From Aristolochia californica (Eukaryota; Streptophyta; Magnoliopsida; Piperales; Aristolochiaceae), in NCBI GenBank assembly GCA_029961685.1, contig JARWKL010000012.1, positions 15,361,227 through 15,425,226 of the forward strand: a DNA stretch of 64,000 bases, in the 5' to 3' direction. Positions within the stretch are counted from its first letter, which is position 1. Each line of letters begins with the position of its first letter. The position numbers and the translations under genes were made by a program. Under the pieces are notes generated by a model. It worked only from the letters and a program-made list of their open reading frames with translations, searched no databases and was not told the DNA's origin. This document shows positions 22,901 through 34,200 of this stretch, piece by piece.

Positions 22901-25131
22901 TAAGCTTTTGCAAGTCGATCTTGGGATATCCCCTTCCTGGCCTCGGTAAATTGATTATCTCAGCTTGTGCTAGTTTCGTTCCATGGGGGCTTTGGAATGA
23001 ACGGAATAGAAGGCGGTTTGATGCTAAAAGTGAATCTAAGGCTAGAGTTGTTGATAGAGTGATTGGGCAAATATCAACCTGGTTATTGACAAAAAACCCC
23101 CTCTCCTCTTTCAAAGGCACTGACATTCGAGACAACTGGAGCAATTTGGCGAGGATGCACATTGGAGCTAAAATCCCAGTTATACAGGAATGGACCCCTC
23201 CGGAAACTGGCTACCTAAAACTAAACTTTGATGGATCTTCTCTTGGAAACCCCGGGATCGCGGGATTTGGGGGCGTCATTTCAGACTCAACTGGGAACAA
23301 ATGTTTTTCCTATGCTGGTCCTTTAGGCATATCCGACTCAATGTCGGCGGAACTACATGGCCTTCTTAATGGATTGCGGGTGTTCAAAGACAAATGTAGT
23401 GGGCCTATTCACATCGAAGGGGATTCCAAGGTGGTGATTGGTTGGTGCCAGCGCAATTCTTCTCCCCCATGGAGGCATTGGGACGTATTCCAGGAGATTT
23501 TGGATATCGTTTCTTCCTTTTCTTGTATTTGGTCTCATATTCCGAGATCTGCTAATTCGGCAGCAGATGTGCTTGCCAAGGAGGGAGCTTTCCTACAATC
23601 TCTCATTGTAAAGGATTTGCGCCCTCCGCTTTTGTAGTTTTCTCTTCCTTCTTTTTAATAATAATACATCTTCATCAAAAAATAAAAAAACTAATGTGGG
23701 ATTACTCCTTCATTGATAAAATCCACTTGTACTTGAATATAATCTGATTTGTGCACTTTAAATTAAATATATAACTAGTTGCAGTTCCGTTACTGCCAGT
23801 TTTGTTGCTGTGTATTTGCTTCATTTTTTCGTTTTAATTTAACAGAAGATATCTTTAGGTGATGAACAAAGAAAAGAAAACTCTATTATCAAAATTGGCA
23901 GGTAAACTTTTTTCTCTAACATTTACTGTTTTTGTTATTTGCAGAGTGAAGCTTCATCTAAAGTTGGTTCTGTTGGATGAGGCAGATGCTATGACTAAAG
24001 ATGCCCAATTTGCCCTGCGTAGAAGTAGGTGACTGATGGATTCTCATAATTTTTTTATGATTCTTTTGTAGTTTTTCACTGCTTTCCCTTTCTTCATGTT
24101 CACATGTTTGCCTTTGTGCTTGTATATGTTGCAGTTATTGAGAAATACACAAAGAGCACCAGATTTGCACTTATTTGCAATCATGTGAACAAGATAATTC
24201 CAGCCTTACAGTCAAGATGTACCCGCTTTCGTTTTGCTCCTTTAGATGCTACTCATGTAAAAGAGCGACTCCAACATGTGATAAAGGCTGAAGGGTTTGT
24301 TTCTCACTTTCACTTTCCCATCTGAAATGTAATGTATATATGAAAAAGAATTATAGATAAGTAGAATTTCTCTAAATTCTGAAATTTACAGTTTTCTTAT
24401 ATGTATTATGATCAATTTGTTAGGGACACTTTTTGATCTTCCCTTCAATCCTTGTAGTTAAGGTCCACACTGGGAATATTTGGAAGTTGAACTCTTCTTT
24501 TCACCTTTTATGGAAGACTAGAAAGATAGGAAATTTTAAAGTTGATATTGAGTTCACTTAATCTTTTGATGGTGAATCGCAATACTGTTGGGAAAAAGGT
24601 TCTGAAAATGATAATGGGAATAGTGAAATACTCTTTTGATTTCTTGTTGTTTTATTTTTTTCTTTCTTGATCATGGATGTGGTCAGCTTAACTCTTTTCA
24701 TTTCTAGGGCATAATGTGGTTCTTTCTTCATCCTGGCTTCAGTGGATACAGTCTCCTACATATTTTCTTTATGCTTATTGTTTGTGAAAGATCAAACTGC
24801 TCTAGCTCCTCATTATAGCAATTAAATGACTTGCTTTTTAATTTTTGTTTTTTGGAGACCGATAAGAATTCTATTTGAGGGTGGAAACACAGGTAAACCG
24901 AAGAAAAGGCCAAGAACGTATTATCAAATTAAAATGAGGGGGACACTCCAAACAAGCCCATGGAATTAGAGAATTAACTTATTCAACCACTAGTGATCCT
25001 TTATACTACGAGGGAGAAACTCCAAACAAGCCATTGTGGATTTATTCTGCCATTAGTGATCCTTTATACAATAAGAGAATTAGCTTGACTCATGGAGTAA
25101 AGGGGCCAAAGAATGATGGGGCTTTTACTGA

Positions 25132-25223
<92 letters not shown>

Positions 25224-28200
25224 GTTACAATGAGGGAGACACTTCAAACAAGCCCATGGAGTAAGAGAATTAGCTTATTCAACCACTAGTGATCCTTTAT
25301 ACAATGAGGGAAAAACTCCAAACAAGCCATTGTGGTTTTATTCTACCATTAGTGATCCTTTATACAATAAGAGAATTAACTTGACTCATGGAGTAAAGGA
25401 GCCAAAGAATGATGGCATTTTTACTGACTGATATATATATATATATAAAATAAACAATACACTGGCCTTGTCCAATAGCGAAAAACAACTCTATGAAAAA
25501 CTGCTCTAATTGTGTTTCTATGGCATCTTTGGAAAAGAAAGGAACTCATTAATATTTGAAGGACAAGTCAGGCTTTCTGAGGCCCATTATAGAAAGAACA
25601 TCTTAACTTGTTCTGTCTTGGGCAAGCTAGGTTTAACAGGCTTTCACCATGCCACTATTTAGTGTTTTTGCCATCTGGTTGGCAAAACTACCCTTTTCCA
25701 TAATAGAGAGGTTTAAGGCATCCTCAAAAGTTTTAATGATTCATCTTGTTGTAATTACATAAGATTACTCTATTAGTGGAGAAAATGGTTATAGACCATT
25801 TTTGAATGTTCCTTGCAATGCATTTTGGAAATATAGATGTTGCTGAAGGGCCTAATGTTTTTAATTGCCGAATAAGTTAAGTGATGAAATGGTGATTCAA
25901 GAATAACTTGTCCAGATTTTGGTAAAGTTGCATGAAGTAAATGGAATGGTTGAATAATTGAGAGTGAGGCCTTTCAAGAAGGTCAACTATATTTTATGAT
26001 TACACATTGAAGTTCTTGTATTGATTCGTAGTCAAGAAGCTGTTACCAATTTTTCAAGAAGAAAAGAAAGAAACCATATGGTAGGTATGATGTTCATCTT
26101 GATTCTGTAGAACTATGGATGGACTCACATTTCTCACATATAAGTATTTAATTGCTTGAGGCCCTAGTAAAAGATTCTGGCCCACTTATATTTGTAAGCT
26201 TTGATTTTCAAGAGGCAGTTTGCTTGAGGTCCAATCTCTCATTGTAAGGGGTTCCCCTTTTGCACAACTCTTTTCCAACCCTCTTCAGGCTCTCCATGCA
26301 GAGGAGGATTTTAGTTGTTGAAGCCGCCTGAGAGGAGGATTTTAGTTGTTCCGCCTGTGATGGGGGTTGGGACCAGAAGCTCTGGAGGCCAATCGCCTAT
26401 TGTATGCCATTCGACCGACTAGGTTTTAGGCTAGCAGACCGGATAAGTTAATATGGTGGCCTGATAATAGTGGTTCTTTTTCGGTCGCCTCCGCATACCT
26501 CGCAATCAGAGGATGACTCACTCATAGCTCAGGGCATGCAGTGGATTTCACTTGGCATCTCAGTGCCCCCTCCCCCCCCCTCCCAAAGTGAAGTTCTTCA
26601 TGTAGAGCGTCTGCCTCAACAAAATTTATTCGATTGACAATCTTAGGAAGCGTGGCCAACCCGGGGTGGACACCATTTGTCCTTTTTATGCCCTTTCTCT
26701 TGGGGGATTTGGACACGTCGATTCTCAGTCATATTGGTATCCAGTTATGCTTTCCTTTGGATCTCCCCACCACTTGTCGGATGCTTATTGGTCTACTGTC
26801 TCCGGCCTTGGAAGAATGATGATCTTTGCTTGCTCGACTTTCATTCCTTGGGGTCTCTGGATAGAGCACAACCAAAGGCGGTTCAACGCCAAGTTAGAAT
26901 CCCAGGAGAGAGTCGCTAAAATTATCTCAAGGAATATTTTCACTTGGCTTCACACTAAGAAATCCTTCTCCCTCTTCACTTGATCCTCCATTAGAGACAA
27001 TTAGTGTTGCCTTGTCCAGCTCCATACGTCTTCAAAGCCCCCAACTGTAATTGAGTGGACCCCATCGACGGCCGATGTCTTGAAGTTAAACTTTGATGGT
27101 TCCTCTCTCGGCAACCCTGGGAAGGCTGGTTTTGGTGGAGTTGTTCGTGACTCTTTGGGCAATGAGATCGTCTTCTTTGTTGGCCCTCTCGGTATTGCGA
27201 ACTCCTCAATGGACTTCGAGTCTTTCGTGATCACTGCGTCGACCCCATTCACATCGAGGGAGATTCTAAGGTGGTGATTGGTTGGTGTGAGCGATCCTTA
27301 GTGCCTCCATGGCGTCATTGGGACACTTTTTTTGAAATTATGGAAATTGTTAGCCTTTTTGATTGTTTTTGGTCTCACATCCCGATATCAGCTAATTTCG
27401 TGGCCGATGTTCTGGCCAAGTAGGGAGCCTCCTTTCAATCCCGTGTTGTTAGGGGTTAGCTCCTCTGTGTTTGTTTCTCTTTGTTATCTCTCTTAATAAA
27501 ATCGCCTTTCATAAAAAAAACGAAAAGAACAAAAAAAGCCTTCTCAAGGTCATGCTTTAAGGCGAAATGAGGTAATCCCAATCTCTTGAAAACATCAAGG
27601 AGCTCATTCGCAGCCATAGCGGAATCAATAATATTTCTCTTCATGAAAGCGCTTTGATCATGATGAATGACAAAGGCAAGGCTACCCTAAGTTGCCGAGT
27701 AAGTAGTCGGGCAAGTAGTCGAGCAATTATCTTATAGGAATTGGAGACCAATCTAATAGGATGATAATCCATAGGGCCCTCCACGTCTGCCTTCTTGGGT
27801 ATAAGAGCAATAAAGGAAGAACCCATACCCCTATAAGTGAGGCCTCTCTGGTAGAAATCATGAACCATGGCTAAAACATCATTTTTAATGATTGGCCAAC
27901 ATCTTCTGAAAAATTCACCATTATAACCGTCGGGGCTAGGAGCATGGTCACGTGGCATACCCATGAAAGCTAGTTCAATCTCCTTGGCAAAGAACAAAGA
28001 CTGAAGGAGTGAAGCAACTGATGGGGGAATAGAAGCCATGCTAAATGTGAATCCGCGGTGAGAGTTGCTGATAGTGTGTTGGTCAAATCTCCGTTTGGCT
28101 TCTTACTAAGAAGGTCTTTTCCTCCTTTGTGGGTTCCTCTATCCGAGATAATTGGAGCAACTTGGCTAGGATGTGGATTGGCGCCAAGGTCCCAGTCATG

Positions 28201-31200
28201 CAGGCATGGACCCCTCCAGAGCCTGGTTTCCTCAAGTTGAATTTTGATGATTCTTCTCTCGGTAATCTCGGGATTGTTGGCTTTGGGGAGTTATCTCTGA
28301 TGCCTCCGGTAATTAGTGTTTCTGCATTTCTGACTCGACGTTGGCTGAGCTTCATGGCCTTCTCAATGGGCTTCGTATTTTCAGAGACAACTGTAGTGGC
28401 CCTCTTCACATTGAAGGTGACTCGAAGGTGGTTATGGGTTGGTGCGATTGTGCATCCTCCCTCCGTGGAGCCATTGGGACACTTTCCAGGAGATTCTAGA
28501 TATTGCCTCTCAATTCTTTTGTATTTGGTCTCACATTCTGAGATCTACTAATTCGGCAGTTGATGTACTTTCCAAGCATGGAGCATCCCTTCAATCTCTT
28601 GTTGTTAGGGTTTTTCTCCCTTGACCTTTGTATTTTCTTTCTCTGTTAATATATACATCCTTTTTTTTTTTAAAAGAAGCCATCCTGATGTGTTGGAGCT
28701 TTGGTCTATAGTGGCATTCTACAAAGAAGTTGATCAAGGCGTCAATAATAGAGGCCCTATCCCATGTTACTTCACTATTGATGCATAGATATGTAATTCG
28801 GTTAGTCCTCCTCGCCTTGGCAAGCCATTTGAAGCAGGCGCATTGCTTCCAATGAATTTTTTCACACTGAATTAGGATTTGAAGCTTATGTTGAAGATAA
28901 TTTTAGAGAAAAAATTTAGTGGAAGAGAGACACCTTTGTTCTTCGGCGGTGACCATGTTAACAATCTAAGAAAGGAGAGGATTTCTCAGCCTTGGTTTTT
29001 GAGAGACACTCTAAGGACCATTGTTTCAACTTCATTTTTAACTCTTTAAGCTTGAGAGGAAAGGTCCATCCCCTAGGCCTGCAAATGAGTCCAGCAGTCG
29101 GCAACCAATTCATCAAAATCCTTTTCATTTCACCATGAGTTCTCAAATCGCAATGGAGCTGGTCCCCATTTACCAAAATTGGTATCCAATTGGATCGGCC
29201 ATTGGTTAGACCCTACACGGTTTAGGGTTTTTCTGGTAGCATTTTCATAGATTGAAAGCCATTCCCCATTAGCAAGAAATCTGTCTAGTTTGGAGAGAAT
29301 AACCTGTTGTTGGCCATTTGACTTGGTGTAAGACCTGCCTGATAGGGGAATTTCATCCAATTCACAGCTGCTGATGAAGTTTGCAAATCCCCTCATAACG
29401 GATGAGATTCAGGTAGCTGGAGGGTGTATTTCGTTACAGAATCTAATGGCATTGAAGTCACCTGCTAGGAGCCAAGGATGCTGCCAACCTCAAAGAAGAT
29501 TGAGTTGTTCCTCTCTAAAATCTCTTCGGTCTCGATATCTTGTAGGCTTGTATATTCCAGCAACACATCACATTACCCCGTGGCTCTGTCTTTCAGCCGA
29601 AGACCAATGGAGTGATGCCACGTTTTCGGTCCAAGAATTCAATTGCGTCAGAATTCCAGAATGCTAAAATTCCACCGAGTGCCCAATTGTGTTGACTGCA
29701 TGCCAATCAAGACGAGCAGCTCCAAAGATCATGGGCGATGGGGTCAGTCATGCTTTGACATTTTGTTTCTTGAAGGATCATTATGACTGGATTAGGGGAT
29801 TCAAGGAGATATCTAATTGAAGTCCTTTTCCTCGGACTATTAATTCCCTGGACGTTCCTGGATAAAATTATCATTTCCGTTGTCTCTTTGGGACTCCCAA
29901 AGAATCATCGTGACTTGGGAGTTTTCTGCCATAAACAACTCCCAAGATAGAAGACAATTCCATCGTGTTGTGCCATAAACAACTCCCAAGATAGAAGACA
30001 ATTCCATCGTGTTGTGCCAAGTTTCATCATTGTACCTTTTCTCAGATTGTAGCTCAGCAATTAAGCAGTGAGAACGGTCACTAGGGGGTGGGAAGAGCAC
30101 TTCGAGTAGCGGGTCGGATGGGAGTTGAGGTGGGTTGCTGGACTTTCCCTGAAGTAATCATCTGGGTTGTCCTCTTCGACAATGTTGGTAAGTTGCAAGA
30201 GGTAGGGATTTATCTAGTCCGATTTGTGAGTGGCGATTTTCGGTCCGATTTGCGAGAGGTGAGCGATTGCGAGAGGAGAAAGAAAGCTACGTGCATAACG
30301 TGAGCCGAAGCGACTTGTAACATGCGTCGGAGAAACGCGTTACGTGCGTTGAGAGCTTCAAGTGTGCTAATGTGCGCCGATTTTTGAAAATGAGCCGGGA
30401 CCCTTCTCCGGTCACCATCCCCACGGCCGGTGACTGGAACCCACGACGACGGATTTCTGGCACAACCACCTTCTCGGATGCTGATCGACGGAAAGATGAC
30501 GTCTCACCGAGAAGACATAGAAGATTCGATCCATAAAAATGTCACTACAGACACTTGGAAATCTCGGAGCTCCCCTCCGACGAGACTCCGGAACCTCCTA
30601 CGGAAGGTTTCGATGCCAGCTAGAAGACGATCTTCCGACAAAAGAAGAGGAACCATCATTTCTGTTTCAGTTACAGAAAGAACAGAGTTACAGTGGAGAT
30701 AGTCGCTCGGAGCTTTGGACAGGTGACTTGCATCTCCTCTGCCATCGGATCGAAGATGTCCTTCATCTGTGTTCCAGTGAAAGCCATTTCAAGCTTCGTT
30801 CTTCAATTCCAACAAGTCATGAACGAAGCCAGTTGAACCCGTGTACTTTGGACACGGGATTCGATTTTCTTCTTGTCGGTGAGCTCCTTTTGGGGACGAA
30901 GAGAGTGCTGTGTCGTCCATCGTTGTGGCTCAACAGTGCTCGCCATGATCTAATTCCCGAGCCCACCAACTAGGGATTTGGTTGGAAGGAGTTCGCAAAA
31001 GCCATCCGAAGCCTCTCTCTGACGCCAACTCCGGCAAGGGGAGCTCCCAGCTCCAGCAACAACACCCGAGCCTTCCCCCCCTTATTTCCAAGCCCCACCA
31101 GAGACAAAACACCCCCTTGAGCCCACCTCTCCCTCCAATCAGCCCTCCCCTTTCTTCAAAATCCCATAACCCAGCCATTCAAAACCTTTTTTCGGGCCAC

Positions 31201-34200
31201 CATGTCCCACCACACCTTCTTCACCGAGAGACATCAAAAACTATCCAAACCCCTCCCAACTTGCTCCATAAAGGGCAACAATCTCTGGCCCGCTCTATCC
31301 TAGTCCACACCTCCCCCAGTATCGTCAAAACGAGCATCCTTCAATGACTGACCGATGAACTTCACCTCCCCTGCACACCCAGAATTTCCTACTTCAACCC
31401 CCAATCCTGGCTAGTTCATTTTGAAACCCAGCAAGAGTATTCTGTGGCCCTTGCTCTCACACCCCACACCCCCTTGGGCATCATTGGGATATCAGAATGG
31501 GTCCCCTAGACTCCTTCTAGTTAATTTGGGCAATGGGCTATAGTCACTGGCCTCCCTGCGAAATTATGGCACAATGAGGTTTTCATGAGCATCATCTCGG
31601 AGTTTGGCATCATAATTGCTCTGGACCCTCTTACTGAACACTGACATCACCTTGATGAGGCTCGAATCCTCATCAATCCTATTCGTCCTTGCGAAGGACA
31701 CTACTTCCGATGCATTAAGGTGGATAATGCCCGATTCTGGATCCACATTGAATTGGCAGATATGGAAGACTTTAGAAATGTGACCTTGAGTCCTGCAGCT
31801 GAATCTAGAGATTCTCCACAGCCTGTCCGCACATCAAGAGCAGCAACCCTAGTCTCTTCTCCCCAGCAAATGCGTCCTCACCCAGCCAGTATTACAACTG
31901 GCACTGATGCTATTCCAGCTGCCTCCTTGATAGTCCCTCCCTCCAGCCTGCAATACCACCCCCTACCCGCCCATCTCAACTCACCACATATTTTATCCCA
32001 GAAAGAATCTATCCCAACCCCCAGATACCTACAGCCGCCATTCACCCTCCCACCTTATCCCACAGTCCTCACACCCCTCAAGCCACCACTCAGATAATGA
32101 ACTCTCCCCCTCCCTCACCTTCGAGAAATCTCCACCCCAAAATTCCTTCTCATCCTCCCCTTGACACCTACCAGCGCCGGAATAGAGGTGAACCGAGACA
32201 ACTTCTCTAGGGTGGTCCCTGTGTTATTACTAGATACACCTGCAACCCAGAGATAAGGGACTTCATCCTTCCAATATTGGGTGAAAGAGCTCAAAATTAT
32301 GTGGCTGCTCTCCAGACAGAACAACAAAAATTCGACCTAGAAACCTGGGCTTAGATAGTGGAACTTGCCAAGGTGATGGGCACTGTCTACACGGAGCCCC
32401 TCCGAGGAGATAACCACTTGTCTGAGAAGTCCAAGAAGAAGACTAGTGATCAATGATCATTCTCTCTTGGAATGTTTGTGGAATTGGATCTGTGCCTCAG
32501 TTCGGGACTTCCTTGCCTCTACCAAGGCAAATATTGCTCAAGAAATCAAGGCGACTTCTCTGCACCTTGGATATATCTGTGAGTTGTGGCCTCTTAAGGA
32601 GCATGGATGGATTTTTGTGGATGCAATTGGATCGGCAGGCGGCATTTTGATGATATGGGACACTAATACCATTGAGGTGCTCGATTGTTGTTGTGGCATT
32701 GTTATGGTCCCTTGCCATGGATCGAGTAACGCGGCGTGAGATTGGTGAATCCAGAGTTGTAAGAGAGTTGCTGCTCTCGGTTAGGAGGACAAGAGCCTCC
32801 TTTTTGTAGCTATACTGCTCTTCTCGGTAAGGGGCTGAGAAGCCCTTGCTGCTCTCAGACAGAAGGGGGATGGCCCCCTGCTGCTCTCAGCTGAGAGGGG
32901 TTAGGACCCTTCCAGCTGCTGTCCATGTTAGGGCTGAAAAGCCTCTAACTTGGGCAGCCCACGGATTAGAGGTTAGGAGTCCCTAACCTTGCTGCTCTCT
33001 GGTTTAGAGGCTGAAGACGAGCTTTTCCTCAAGCTCGGAAGTAGTGTCTGTATGCCGACGTCTCCACCGGTGTCGAAGTAGCATCCGCGATAGCTATGAC
33101 CCCCCCTCAGGACGCCAAAAATTGGATTTTTTTTTTTTTTTTGGCCCGGTCTGAGTTACCCTGGGTTGACTCGGTTCAGGAACCCCCGTTCGGCGCGCGA
33201 CTCAGCTTCATGCGCTGATTAAAATTCCTAACCTAGGAAAATTTGAATCGGAAGCCATCTTCTTCCTTCGGCGGAAATTTCGTCGACGGGTCTTCGGAAA
33301 TTGGAACCCTGTCGTATCCTCCTGCCGATCCCGAACATTGGGGCCGTTGGTAAGTGTGGGAACCTTGTCGACAGCAGCTCCTTCCCTCAGGGCACCGACG
33401 AAGGTGGGCGACGGTTGTCTTCTGTCCTCACGGCCCCGAACAGGGCGGAAATTTCGTCGACGGGTCTTCGGGAATTGGAACCCTACCGATCCCGAACATA
33501 GCGGCCGTCAATAAGTGCAGGAACCTTGTCGACAACTGATCCTTCCCTCAGGGCATCGACGAAGGTGGGCAACGGTTGTCTTTCGTCCTCACGACCCCGA
33601 ATAGGGCGAAAATTTCGCCGACGGAGTCTCCTGTTGCTCCTGCGGTGAACAACAGCCCTTGGAGGCTTTGCCGCTTGGAAATTTGCCGAGACAGACTCTC
33701 AGAACTATTTCCTGGTCGGAATGGCCGAAATTTTTTCCCTCTTCCGTGCGGAACGGAGTGTGGCTTGCCGTGAGCAGGGGAGGATTGATTTCAACGTCTT
33801 GGCAGAAAACCCTGTCGAATGCCCCAAATCGTGATCCCCGCTATGCGGCTTTGGATCTCCCTGCGGGGAAATTTTGAAAGTTTCCGATGCCTTGCCCTTT
33901 TTTTTGCTCGTCAGCGTTGACCTCTGCTACAGGGACTTCGGCCGGTAACGGAGACGAATTTTTTGATTTTTCCGGCCATGGGCCGTTCTGCCCGTCCGAG
34001 ATAGCTTCTGCTACCTATTGTGCGCATATGTGGTCGGCGATTTGAGGTCGTGTGACCTGTTTTTCTGCAGCAGCGAGTTCCTCCATTGCATAACGTTCAA
34101 TGGAAGCATCTAACCGTGCTCGTATTTCTTCCAATTCCTTACCCATAGCAATTCATCTTTCTTGGGATATCGAATAACTCATTCTTGGGGGTGAGCCCTT

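Larger units (their letters stand above)
17736..23690 (+). mobile_element. LINE A (plant L1 type with RNase H), nearly full length
   Basis: Same strand as RFC3, in intron 2. The order is ORF1, ORF2 (endonuclease, reverse transcriptase, zinc-binding region, RNase H), a short 3' region and an A-rich tail (23676-23690). The 5' boundary is approximate and a TSD was not confirmed. The non-LTR type follows from the ORF order, the A-tail and the absence of LTRs. Confidence 0.88.
27536..30090 (-). mobile_element. LINE C, 5' part with endonuclease and partial reverse transcriptase
   Basis: Minus strand: the end of ORF1 (about 30090-29880) has [10 protein letters not shown], as in LINE A. The endonuclease follows at about 29875-29130, with [11 protein letters not shown] at its start and L-S-K-L-D-R-F-L-A. 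Then comes the linker with [12 protein letters not shown], and the RT start (28039-27536) with [10 protein letters not shown] and [10 protein letters not shown]. The element stops there, before the YxDD motif. LINE D interrupts it at 28040-28674. Confidence 0.85.

Noticed and set aside
25135..25217. CRISPR-like or origin-like array at the AT repeat
   Set aside because: It is a simple AT microsatellite between two copies of one block; the setting is a plant intron.
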